Assembly (NCBI RefSeq): GCF_000814025.1
Contig: NZ_JWLL01000006.1
Coordinates: 496,001 to 560,000, forward strand
Length of the DNA: 64,000 nt
Source: Tateyamaria sp. ANG-S1
Lineage (GTDB): Bacteria > Pseudomonadota > Alphaproteobacteria > Rhodobacterales > Rhodobacteraceae
Direction: 5' to 3'
Shown here: piece after piece, positions 38,244 to 46,089 of the stretch
Numbering within the stretch: the stretch's first letter is position 1
Layout: every line of letters begins with the position of its first letter
Notes under the pieces: generated by a model
Databases searched by the model: none
What the model was told of the DNA's origin: nothing
The model's input: only the letters and a program-made list of their open reading frames with translations
Program-made: the position numbers and the translations under genes

Positions 38244-39851
38244 ATGACGGTGAATTTTTTCAGATCTTGGACGGTGGCGTTGGGCCTCGTTCTTGCGGCG
38301 GCGCTTTGGTCAGCGCCGCAAAGCGCGTCGGCGCAGGTCACGGCCTTTAAACAGGCGGTTGCCGAGGCGGCCGCACGCGACGCCGATATCGCCGCTTTCT
38401 ACAAAGCGAATGGCTATGAAAGCCTTTGGACCGGTCGGTCGGGCCGTGAGCGTCAGCGCCGTGTGGCACTGTTCAAGGCGCTTGATCAGGCGGGCAATCA
38501 TGGCCTGCCTGCTGCGCGCTACGATGCCGATGGCCTGAAAGCCAAGATGAAAGCCGCGACGACCCAGCGCGACCGCGGGCTGGTCGAGGTCGAGATGAGC
38601 CGCACCTTCCTGCAGTATTCACGCGATCTGCAAACAGGTGTGCTGGTGCCGTCGCGCGTGGACCGCGCCATTGTCCGTCAGGTGCCCTATCGGGATCGGA
38701 CGTCCTATCTGGTGAATTTCTCCAAATCGTCGCCGTCGGGCTTTTTCAAGGCGCTGGCGCCCAAGACCATGGAATACAACGCGCTGATGAAGGAAAAGCT
38801 GCGGATGGAGCGGCTGCTCGCCCAAGGGGGCTGGGGTCAGCAGGTGCCGGTGAGCTCGCTCAAGCCCGGTCAATCCGGCGATGCGGTCGCCATCATGCGC
38901 AACCGTTTGATCGCCATGGGCTTTCTCAAGCGCACCAACACGCAGACATATGACGCGGCGGTGCAGTCTGCGGTCCAGCAATTCCAACTTGCCCACGGGC
39001 TGACGGCCGATGGTGTCGCCGGGCAGGCAACAGTGACAGAGATGAACAAGTCGGTGCAGGAGCGTCTGCAATCGATCATCGTCGCAATGGAGCGTGAGCG
39101 CTGGGTCAACCAGGAGCGCGGCAAGCGCCATATCCTGGTCAACATCCCGGACTTCACAGCCAACGTCGTCGACAACGGCAAGGTGACGTTCTCCACCCGC
39201 TCTGTTGTGGGGGCCAACAAGGATGACCGACCGACGCCCGAGTTTTCCGATGTGATGGAATTCATGGTGATCAACCCGAGCTGGTATGTCCCACGCTCGA
39301 TCGTCACCAAAGAATACCTGCCCGCGCTGAAGCGGAACCGGAATGCCGTTCGTCATATCGAAATCACCGACAGCCGGGGCCGCAAGGTGAACCGCTCTGC
39401 TGTGAACTTCAACCAATACACGGCACGGACCTTCCCCTTTGCCATGCGTCAACCGCCCTCAAAGGGCAACGCGCTGGGTCTGGTGAAGTTCATGTTCCCG
39501 AATGTGCACAACATCTACCTGCACGATACACCCGCCAAGAACCTGTTTGGTCGCGAGGTGCGCGCCTACAGCCACGGCTGCGTGCGTCTGGCCGATCCGT
39601 TCGACTTTGCCTATGCGCTGTTGGCGAAACAGGAATCAAACCCGGAACAGTATTTCCAATCGGTTCTGGCCACCGGGCGCGAGACCCGCGTGGACCTGAA
39701 GGCCCCTGTGCCGGTGCACATCATCTATCGCACGGCCTTTACCACGCCCAAAGGGCATACGCAGTACCGCCGCGACATCTATGGCCGCGATGCGAAGGTG
39801 TGGCGGGCGCTGTCCGATGCAGGGGTGGCACTGCGCGCAGTTCAGGGGTAA
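38244..39851 (+). CDS. L,D-transpeptidase (YcbB/LdtD-like)
   Basis: A 535-residue exported enzyme. A Sec signal is at residues 1-30 (SWTVALGLVLAAALWSAPQSASAQ). A peptidoglycan-binding domain lies at about 212-270 (LKPGQSGDAVAIMRNRLIAM, FQLAHGLTADGVAGQATVTE). The YkuD catalytic domain spans about 300-480, with YSHGCVRLADP and nucleophile Cys446. Size and order match YcbB, which makes 3-3 meso-Dap cross-links. I chose the ATG at 38244, preceded by AGGTG; the upstream open frame is Cys/Arg-rich and not signal-like. lpxD follows 36 nt downstream. Confidence 0.93.
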   Translation: MTVNFFRSWTVALGLVLAAALWSAPQSASAQVTAFKQAVAEAAARDADIAAFYKANGYESLWTGRSGRERQRRVALFKALDQAGNHGLPAARYDADGLKAKMKAATTQRDRGLVEVEMSRTFLQYSRDLQTGVLVPSRVDRAIVRQVPYRDRTSYLVNFSKSSPSGFFKALAPKTMEYNALMKEKLRMERLLAQGGWGQQVPVSSLKPGQSGDAVAIMRNRLIAMGFLKRTNTQTYDAAVQSAVQQFQLAHGLTADGVAGQATVTEMNKSVQERLQSIIVAMERERWVNQERGKRHILVNIPDFTANVVDNGKVTFSTRSVVGANKDDRPTPEFSDVMEFMVINPSWYVPRSIVTKEYLPALKRNRNAVRHIEITDSRGRKVNRSAVNFNQYTARTFPFAMRQPPSKGNALGLVKFMFPNVHNIYLHDTPAKNLFGREVRAYSHGCVRLADPFDFAYALLAKQESNPEQYFQSVLATGRETRVDLKAPVPVHIIYRTAFTTPKGHTQYRRDIYGRDAKVWRALSDAGVALRAVQG

Positions 39852-39887
39852 ATCGCACCCCTGAGCTATGTGCGAAGGGGACCTGCC

Positions 39888-40979
39888 ATGCGTTACACCG
39901 TTGCCGAGATTGCAACTGCACTTGAGGCGCAGGCTGTTGGCGACACAAGCACCATTGTGACGGGCTTAGCGGAGCCCGCGCAGGCCGGTGCTGACGATCT
40001 GGCGTTGGCGAGTAACCCGAAATACGCAGACACACTCTCTGCCGGGGCGGCACAGGCCGCTCTGTTGTGGGAAGACGCGGATTGGCAAGCGCTGGGTTTG
40101 CGCGCAGCGATCCTGCCGAAACGCCCACGCTTTGCCATGTCGCGGCTGACGACAATGGCCGATCCCGGACATGAGTTCGGCACGGGCATCCACCCCAGCG
40201 CGGTGGTCGATCCGACCGCACAGCTGGGCGATGATGTGGCCATCGGGGCAGGGGCTGTCATCGGGCCCGAGGCGCAGGTTGGCGCGTGCTCGGTCATCGG
40301 GCCGATGTCCTTTGTCGGGTGGCAAGCCGTGCTGGGTCCAAACGCCTTTCTGCGGGAACATGTCAGCATCGGTGCGCGGGTGCGGATCGGGGCCAATTTC
40401 ATTGCCAATCCTGGCGTGCGCATAGGCGGTGACGGGTTCTCCTTTGTCACGCCGGAAAAGAGCGGCGTGGAAAACGTGCGCGAAACGCTGGGTGAGCAGG
40501 GCGAAGCCAGTGGGCAGCCCTGGGCGCGGATTGCCAGCCTTGGCGCCGTGGTCATCGGCGACGATGTCGAGATCGGGACCAATACGGCCATCGACAACGG
40601 CACTATCCGACCCACGCAGATCGGGAATCGCACGAAAATCGACAACCTTGTCCACATCGGCCACAACTGCGTCATCGGCGAAGACAACCTGATCTGCGGT
40701 CAGGTCGGGCTGGCCGGGTCGGTCACGGTCGGCAATTTCGTCGTCATGGCCGGGCAGGTGGGTGTCTCGGACAATCTGAGCATTGGCAACAACGTCGTGT
40801 TGGCCGCCGCGTGCAAGGTCATGAGTTCTGTCAAGGACGGCAAGGTCATGCTGGGCTATCCTGCCAACGAGATGAAAACAAATCTCGACATGTATAAGAA
40901 CACCAAGCGCCTGCCGCGCATCCTGCGCGACGTTGCGGAGTTGAAGAAAGCTGTTTTCAAGTCGGAAGGCAGTGACTAA
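39888..40979 (+). CDS. lpxD: LpxD-type acyltransferase (UDP-3-O-acylglucosamine N-acyltransferase)
   Basis: A 363-residue left-handed beta-helix acyltransferase. The N-terminal uridine-binding domain covers about residues 1-100. Hexapeptide repeats follow (IHPSAVVDPTAQLGDDVAIG, IGPEAQVGACSVIG). His259 in VHIGHNCVIG aligns with the catalytic His of LpxD. The C-terminal helices (KRLPRILRDVAELKKAVF) close the protein. It adds an (R)-3-hydroxyacyl chain from ACP to UDP-acyl-glucosamine in lipid A synthesis. It is not next to bamA, fabZ or lpxA, the usual neighbours; instead an ACP and a ketosynthase follow. A second, specialised LpxD is therefore possible. Confidence 0.88.
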   Translation: MRYTVAEIATALEAQAVGDTSTIVTGLAEPAQAGADDLALASNPKYADTLSAGAAQAALLWEDADWQALGLRAAILPKRPRFAMSRLTTMADPGHEFGTGIHPSAVVDPTAQLGDDVAIGAGAVIGPEAQVGACSVIGPMSFVGWQAVLGPNAFLREHVSIGARVRIGANFIANPGVRIGGDGFSFVTPEKSGVENVRETLGEQGEASGQPWARIASLGAVVIGDDVEIGTNTAIDNGTIRPTQIGNRTKIDNLVHIGHNCVIGEDNLICGQVGLAGSVTVGNFVVMAGQVGVSDNLSIGNNVVLAAACKVMSSVKDGKVMLGYPANEMKTNLDMYKNTKRLPRILRDVAELKKAVFKSEGSD

Positions 40980-41018
40980 ATCAACGCCAAGTCAGGCACG
41001 GGCAAGGGGGCAGCCGTC

Positions 41019-41279
41019 GTGAGCATCAAGGACAAGGTCATCGAGATTGTTGCGGAACAGGCGGTGTTGGAGCCGTCGGATGTGGGGCTGACCAACACGC
41101 TTGAGGATCTGGGGATCGACAGCCTCGGGCTTGTCGAAAGCATCTTTGCCATCGAGGAAGAGTTCGACATTCAGGTGCCGTTCAATGCGAATGCGCCGAA
41201 GGAGAGCGATTTTGACATCTCCAACGTGCAGTCGATCATTTCCGGCATCGAGCGGCTGATCTCAGAACAGAAAACCTGA
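41019..41279 (+). CDS. acyl carrier protein
   Basis: An 86-residue ACP. The phosphopantetheine attachment motif is LGIDSLGLVES with Ser35. Its helix 3 region, SIFAIEEEFDIQVPF, and a longer C-terminal extension than housekeeping ACPs recall specialised ACPs such as AcpXL. The GTG start at 41019 is preceded by AAGGGGG. The TGA overlaps the following ketosynthase start (TGATG), so translation is coupled. It presumably carries chains extended by that ketosynthase and possibly delivered to LpxD. Confidence 0.92.
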   Translation: MSIKDKVIEIVAEQAVLEPSDVGLTNTLEDLGIDSLGLVESIFAIEEEFDIQVPFNANAPKESDFDISNVQSIISGIERLISEQKT

Positions 41280-42487
41280 TGCACCGCGTTGTCATTACCG
41301 GGGCGGGCACCGTCAATGCCCTGGGCCATGATGTGCCCGAAACCCTTGAAGCCATGCGCGAAGGGCGCTGCGGCATTGGCGAGTTGGACTTTCGGGACGT
41401 GGACCGGCTGGCCATCAAGATCGGCGGCCAGGTGCACGGGTTCGAGGCCGAAGGGCGCTACAACCGTCAGCAGATGAGCCTTTATGACCGGTTCACGCAG
41501 TTTACGTTGGCTGCGGCCAAGGAAGCCATTGAACAATCGGGCCTGAGCTTTGCCGGTGAGCAAGCCGCGAAGTCGGGTGTGATCCTTGGCACGGCGGCAG
41601 GTGGCGTCAGCACTTGGGATCAGAACTACCGACTTGTCTACGAAGAGGGCAAGAACCGGGTTCACCCCTTTGTCGTACCCAAGCTGATGAACAACGCGGC
41701 GGCCAGCCATGTGTCGATGGAATGGAACCTGAAGGGGCCGTCGTTTACCGTGGCGACGGCTTGCGCGTCGTCCAACCATGCCATGGCGCAAGCCTTCCAG
41801 ATGGTGCGCAGCGGCATGGCCCCGGTGATGATCACGGGCGGGTCGGAATCGATGCTGTGCTTTGGCGGGGTCAAGGCATGGGAAGGCTTGCGCGTGATGT
41901 CGAAGGATGCCTGCCGCCCGTTTTCCGCCAACCGCAACGGTATGGTGCAGGGCGAAGGTGCGGGGGTTTTCGTGTTCGAGGAATACGAGCACGCGCGCGC
42001 CAGGGGCGCTGACATTCTGTGCGAGGTCGCGGGCTTTGCCATGTCCTCGGATGCGGCCGATATCGTGATGCCCTCCAAGAACGGTGCCGCGCGGGCCATG
42101 GCCGGCGCGCTGGCCGATGCCGGAGTGAACGCGGACGAGGTTGGCTACATCAACGCCCATGGCACCGGCACTGCGGCCAATGACAAGACGGAATGCGCTG
42201 CGGTCGCTGACGTCTTCGGCCCCCACGCGGACAAGCTGATGATCTCGTCGACAAAGTCGATGCACGGTCACTTGATTGGTGGAACGGGGGCAGTCGAACT
42301 GCTGGCCTGCATCATGGCGCTGCGCGATGGCATCGTCGCGCCGACCATCGGGTATGAAGAGCCGGATCCCGAATGCGCCCTGGACGTTGTGCCGAACGAC
42401 GCGCGCGACGCGCAGGTCAGTGTTGCCCTGTCGAACGCCTTTGCCTTCGGCGGCATGAACGCCGTGCTGGCATTGCGTAAGATGTAA
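41279..42487 (+). CDS. beta-ketoacyl-ACP synthase (KAS II/FabF-like)
   Basis: A 402-residue condensing enzyme. The Cys-His-His set is ATACASSNHA (Cys162), NAHGTGTAANDKTE, and KSMHGHLIGGTGAVE. The C-terminal SNAFAFGGMNAVLALRKM is typical of FabF/FabB. It elongates acyl chains on ACP with malonyl-ACP. Because it shares an operon with a dedicated ACP and an LpxD-like enzyme, it is more likely a specialised copy than the housekeeping FabF. A terminator follows immediately. Confidence 0.92.
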   Translation: MHRVVITGAGTVNALGHDVPETLEAMREGRCGIGELDFRDVDRLAIKIGGQVHGFEAEGRYNRQQMSLYDRFTQFTLAAAKEAIEQSGLSFAGEQAAKSGVILGTAAGGVSTWDQNYRLVYEEGKNRVHPFVVPKLMNNAAASHVSMEWNLKGPSFTVATACASSNHAMAQAFQMVRSGMAPVMITGGSESMLCFGGVKAWEGLRVMSKDACRPFSANRNGMVQGEGAGVFVFEEYEHARARGADILCEVAGFAMSSDAADIVMPSKNGAARAMAGALADAGVNADEVGYINAHGTGTAANDKTECAAVADVFGPHADKLMISSTKSMHGHLIGGTGAVELLACIMALRDGIVAPTIGYEEPDPECALDVVPNDARDAQVSVALSNAFAFGGMNAVLALRKM

Positions 42488-42488
42488 A

Positions 42489-42513
42489 AAAGCCGCCCGA
42501 GGGCGGCTTTCCT
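42489..42513. terminator. bidirectional intrinsic terminator
   Basis: AAAGCCGCC (42489-42497), CGAG loop, GGCGGCTTT (42502-42510), followed by CCTTT on the plus strand and a run of five Ts on the minus strand (AAAAA at 42486-42490). It lies between the converging ketosynthase and IalB genes and would serve both. Confidence 0.85.
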
Positions 42514-42531
42514 TTGGGCCGGTTGATCGCC

Positions 42532-43149
42532 TTAGAACTGTGCAACCGACGTCTTGTCGAAGGCGGCAGTAAAGCCGCTGAGCGACATGTTCAGCTCAAC
42601 CTGCTGATCAGGCGCGAGGGCCGGAACGATGGTCAACTTGGCGTTGGCCCCGCGCCGAAATTGCGCAACCTCATCGGCCACGAGACCCACGCGCGAATAG
42701 CACCCGATCGGGTTGCAGAAGGCATAGGGGTAGCGCCGCGCCTGACCACCATCGACTTCCATCGTCAACTGCTGCGGCAGGGAGGTTTCGAGCGGCACGA
42801 TGATTGTGGCACCTGCCACCGCGCGCCCACCTTCAGGCAGACGGAAGATCGAGATTTCGGCAACCGGTGTGCCCTCGTCATCTTTCATGAGCTGATACAT
42901 CTGGCAGGGCTCTTCCTGACCCTCTTCCGCCTTGATGCAGCGCAGTTCCCAATCGCCAATGGTTTCGGCGGTATAGGTCTGGCCGACCTGCGGGGCCGAA
43001 GCGTCTTCGCCAAGGCTCAACTGGTCCTCAATGGTGCTGCCAACGTTGGGCGCATCGGTCGGTTCTTCGGGTGTTGTATCCGCATCTTGAGCCATGACGC
43101 TAATTGGCATCAGGCAGGCCATGGAAAGGGCAATCAGTGACGTGCGCAT
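42532..43149 (-). CDS. invasion-associated locus B (IalB) family protein
   Basis: A 205-residue exported protein. The signal peptide is residues 1-21 (LIALSMACLMPISVMAQ). The IalB domain begins after an acidic low-complexity stretch and includes IGDWELRCIK, EPCQMYQL and YAFCNPIGCYSRVGL, with the paired cysteines typical of the family. IalB proteins are widespread periplasmic proteins of alphaproteobacteria with no settled molecular function. Confidence 0.88.
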   Translation of the reverse strand: MRTSLIALSMACLMPISVMAQDADTTPEEPTDAPNVGSTIEDQLSLGEDASAPQVGQTYTAETIGDWELRCIKAEEGQEEPCQMYQLMKDDEGTPVAEISIFRLPEGGRAVAGATIIVPLETSLPQQLTMEVDGGQARRYPYAFCNPIGCYSRVGLVADEVAQFRRGANAKLTIVPALAPDQQVELNMSLSGFTAAFDKTSVAQF

Positions 43150-43247
43150 ATCGGTTCCGCTCTTGTTTCGTTTTGCGAAGTGCTAGCACGGACTGAAACC
43201 AGTGTCAGGGCCAAAGCGCAAAGTTTTCGTGACCAGCGGCAAACAGC

Positions 43248-43353
43248 AAAAAAGGGAGCCCCAAAGCCCCCTTTTCCACATGTCGTTTTTCTCTCCCCGT
43301 CGGACTGGCCGACTTATGGCGGGGAAGGTACGAAAGCGCTTGGCAGTGGTCAA
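43248..43353 (-). ncRNA. candidate small RNA 1 with promoter and terminator
   Basis: On the minus strand a good sigma70 promoter, TTGACC (43353-43348), 17 bp, TACCTT (43330-43325), is followed by a 70-nt segment and an intrinsic terminator. The predicted start is near 43317. A perfect hairpin GTCGG-CCAGT-CCGAC comes first, then an A-rich single-stranded linker, then the terminator stem GGGGGCTTTGGGGCTCCC-like (43254-43271, one mismatch) ending in six Ts (43253-43248). No upstream gene ends here, and the downstream IalB gene starts about 100 nt further on, so the transcript would be independent. A 32-codon ORF (MWKRGLW...) overlaps it but is probably chance. Confidence 0.5.
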
Positions 43354-43417
43354 CAGGGAATATGTAAAAAAGAAAACATTGTGAAATCAGTGGCTAAACC
43401 GGATCGTTCATTTAACC

Positions 43418-43496
43418 AAAAAAAGGCCGCGCACGAAGCGCGGCCCAGTCTGACAGGGAGGAAGTGTTCCGCGCCGGGAGGACTCTCGACGGGAAC
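43418..43496 (-). ncRNA. candidate anti-Shine-Dalgarno (CcsR/cuckoo-like) small RNA
   Basis: The minus strand has a perfect terminator, GGCCGCGC-TTCGT-GCGCGGCC (43445-43425) followed by seven Ts (43424-43418), with no protein gene upstream of it. The 50 nt before it contain two CCTCCC motifs (43481-43476 and 43461-43456). The first lies in the 21-nt loop of a GTTCC/GGAAC stem (43496-43492 with 43470-43466). CCUCC-rich loops plus a terminator are the hallmarks of the CcsR or cuckoo RNAs of Rhodobacteraceae, which bind ribosome binding sites or titrate regulators. The promoter is less clear; CCATAG at about 43508 may be a -10 of the RpoH type. Confidence 0.5.
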
Positions 43497-43570
43497 AAAA
43501 ACACTATGGCACCCAATGGTTAACTTTGTATGGTCCCCCCGAAGGCCCCCATGGACAAAAGGTTAACGGC

Positions 43571-45112
43571 ATGAACGATCATATTTTCATCGGGGGCGGC
43601 GGGGTTGACTATGCCGACAGACAGGGCCTGACACTGAAGTACGCTAACCGACACGGCTTGGTGGCAGGCGCGACCGGGACGGGCAAGACGGTGACGCTGC
43701 AAATCCTGGCCGAAGGATTTTCAAACGCGGGCGTTCCGGTGTTTCTGTCGGACGTTAAGGGGGACCTGTCGGGGCTGGCGAAGTCGGGCACGGCCGAGCA
43801 CAAATTGCATGGTCCCTTTATGGAACGTGCGGAAAAGATTGGGTTTTCCGACTATACCTACCATGCCTGTCCGGTGACCTTTTGGGACATGTTTGGGGAA
43901 CAGGGCCATCCTGTGCGCACCACGGTGTCCGAGATGGGGCCGCTGCTGCTGGCACAGTTGCTGGAACTGACCGAGGCGCAGGAGGGCATCCTGAACATTG
44001 CCTTCCGTCTGGCAGACGAAGAGGGCATGCCGCTGCTGGATCTCAAGGACTTGCAAGCTTTGCTGGTCTGGGTCGGGGAGAACGCCAAGGAGCTTTCGCT
44101 GCGCTATGGCAACGTGTCGGCCCAGTCGATCGGGGCGATCCAGCGGCGGCTGCTTGTGCTGGAAAATCAAGGGGCTAGCCAGCTTTTTGGAGAGCCTGCG
44201 CTGGAGCTTTCCGACCTGATGCGAACGGATGCGGCGGGCAAGGGGATGGTCAACATCCTCGCCTCTGACAAGCTGATGGGCGCGCCGAAGCTTTATGCCA
44301 CGTTCCTGTTGTGGCTGCTGAGCGAGCTCTTTGAAGAACTGCCCGAGGTGGGCGATCCGGACAAGCCGAAGCTGGTCTTCTTCTTTGACGAGGCGCATTT
44401 GCTGTTCGAGGACGCGCCCAAGGCGCTGGTCGACAAGGTCGAGCAGGTGGCGCGGTTGATCCGGTCGAAGGGCGTAGGTGTTTATTTTATAACGCAAAAT
44501 CCGGCTGACGTGCCCGAGGGTATTCTGGGACAATTGGGCAATCGGTTCCAGCATGCGCTGCGCGCCTTCACCGCCAAGGACCGTAAGGAATTGCGGTTGG
44601 CGGCGGAGACCTATCGTGAAAATCCGCGCTTTGAGACCGAAGAGGCCATTCGCGAGGTCGGCGTGGGTGAGGCGGTGACATCGATGCTGCAAAAGAAGGG
44701 CGTGCCGGGGATTGTGGAGCGGACATTGATCCGGCCGCCGTCGTCGCAACTTGGCCCGATCACCAAGGCAGAGCGCAAGGCGCATCTGCAAGCCTCTGAT
44801 ATGGCTGGGAAATATGATCAGCCTTTGGACCGTAAATCAGCCTTTGAAATCCTGAAAGAGCGGGCAGACAAGGCCGCGGCAGAGGCGGCGGAAGCCGAAG
44901 AAAAGGCCGAGGAAATGGAGCCGGTCCTGCGCGAGTTCAATGCCGGGCGGCGGTATTCCGGCGCGCGAGTGACCCGGTCATCGTCGCGGTCAACACGGCG
45001 CGGCGCGAGCTTTGGTGAGGCGATGACCAAGATGGTGGTCAAGGAGCTGACCGGGACGACGGGCCGTCGGATGGTGCGCGGGATTTTGGGCGGGTTGTTC
45101 AAGGGACGCTAG
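43571..45112 (+). CDS. HerA-like ATPase (DUF853 family)
   Basis: A 513-residue P-loop ATPase of the HerA/FtsK superfamily, DUF853 type. Walker A is [13 protein letters not shown] near residue 35, Walker B is [16 protein letters not shown], and the arginine-finger-like region is [20 protein letters not shown]. An Ala/Glu-rich helical stretch precedes a basic C-terminus. Such proteins are thought to act on DNA, but no helicase activity is established for this subfamily. The ATG at 43571 starts the conserved sequence. The long upstream region contains the two small-RNA candidates. Confidence 0.9.
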   Translation: MNDHIFIGGGGVDYADRQGLTLKYANRHGLVAGATGTGKTVTLQILAEGFSNAGVPVFLSDVKGDLSGLAKSGTAEHKLHGPFMERAEKIGFSDYTYHACPVTFWDMFGEQGHPVRTTVSEMGPLLLAQLLELTEAQEGILNIAFRLADEEGMPLLDLKDLQALLVWVGENAKELSLRYGNVSAQSIGAIQRRLLVLENQGASQLFGEPALELSDLMRTDAAGKGMVNILASDKLMGAPKLYATFLLWLLSELFEELPEVGDPDKPKLVFFFDEAHLLFEDAPKALVDKVEQVARLIRSKGVGVYFITQNPADVPEGILGQLGNRFQHALRAFTAKDRKELRLAAETYRENPRFETEEAIREVGVGEAVTSMLQKKGVPGIVERTLIRPPSSQLGPITKAERKAHLQASDMAGKYDQPLDRKSAFEILKERADKAAAEAAEAEEKAEEMEPVLREFNAGRRYSGARVTRSSSRSTRRGASFGEAMTKMVVKELTGTTGRRMVRGILGGLFKGR

Positions 45113-45161
45113 ACCATCCGTTAACGCACCGTTCGGTGGGGTGGCCGGAGCGTCTGCTTTG

Positions 45162-45274
45162 GAAACTACATGTTTTGGCGGTGAAACTGCGTGTTTTGGG
45201 CCGCTTAAGATGCGCGGTTTTTTCGGGGTTTTGGGCGAACTGCACATTTTGGGGCAGAAACTGCGCGTTTTGGC
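45162..45274 (+). repeat. degenerate tandem repeats of a GAAACTGCGTGTTTTGG-like unit
   Basis: Five related units lie at about 45162-45180, 45183-45200, 45208-45226, 45237-45254 and 45257-45274. The best-conserved two read GAAACTGCGTGTTTTGG and GAAACTGCGCGTTTTGG. Spacing is 20-29 bp. They fill most of the 271-bp space between the HerA-like gene and the DUF2306 gene. No T-run terminator or promoter fits this pattern. Function is unknown; protein binding or a decayed mobile repeat are possible. Confidence 0.6.
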
Positions 45275-45383
45275 ATGCTGGCTTGCGTAAACCTGCTGTT
45301 CAGATTTGGGCCGCGTTAAGGTTTGGCGGCGCGCGTTTACGATTGGTTAGGGTTGGGCGTGCGGTGCGCAGTGAATGCGCACC

Positions 45384-46088
45384 CTACGGGCGGGCGTAGG
45401 GCGTGCGGTCTGCGTCCCCCTGCCGTTCGCGGCGCAGCCACCATTCCAACACCAGAAGGTAGGGCAGGTAAAAAGCGAAGAGATTGATCTGGTCGAAGAG
45501 GCCGGAGAAATCCGGCTCTGCCGCCAGGCCGCACAGGGTGTCGCTGAGGCTGCAGGTGGTTCCGTACCAAAGACCGTAATGCAGCCGGTAGAGCCACGAA
45601 CCCAAGCCTAGCACGATCAGGCGCAGACCCCAGCGGCGATGGCGTTCGTAATCGCCTGCCATGGCAAGGCGTGGTGTCTGAATCGCGGCGATGATCATCA
45701 GCACGCCGTAGAGGGCGAAGGCGATGGACATCGGTATACCGCCGACCGTGCCGCTGAGCGCGATGTAGACCAACCCGCCGATGCCGGTGATCAGGGCGGT
45801 CACGGCCAGCACCCGACCTGAGACGCGATGAGCGCGCGGCCAGCGGCGGCGGATGGGTCCGGCGAGTTGGACGACCGACAGGACCGTGACAAACGCACCC
45901 GTCACCATATGCGCGAAAAGCGCCATGAGGCTGGGCTGCGGCCCGGTCAGCCGCTCGATCACGGATGTGTCGCCCGACAGCCCAAGTGTGCCCCGTTGCA
46001 GGGAATGCCAGGTGAAGCCCAGCACGAGGATGAAGAGCAACACAAGGCCCGCAATGCTCCATCGCGTGCGGGCGCTGCTGCGTGTCAT
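45384..46088 (-). CDS. DUF2306 family membrane protein
   Basis: A 234-residue protein with six to seven transmembrane helices. DUF2306 features include histidines placed in or near helices, as in FAHMVTGAFVTVLSVVQL, RAHRVSGRVLA and RHRRWGLRLIVLG, which are thought to bind haem or metals in related proteins. It starts 1 nt after livM and closes the liv operon. Its link with the importer is unexplained. Confidence 0.8.
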   Translation of the reverse strand: MTRSSARTRWSIAGLVLLFILVLGFTWHSLQRGTLGLSGDTSVIERLTGPQPSLMALFAHMVTGAFVTVLSVVQLAGPIRRRWPRAHRVSGRVLAVTALITGIGGLVYIALSGTVGGIPMSIAFALYGVLMIIAAIQTPRLAMAGDYERHRRWGLRLIVLGLGSWLYRLHYGLWYGTTCSLSDTLCGLAAEPDFSGLFDQINLFAFYLPYLLVLEWWLRRERQGDADRTPYARP

Positions 46089-46089
46089 C

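Noticed and set aside
43167-43286. 32-codon leftward mini-ORF (MWKRGLWGSL...) overlapping the small-RNA terminator
   Set aside because: The start codon lies in the sRNA linker and the frame crosses the terminator hairpin, so it would rarely be transcribed in full.
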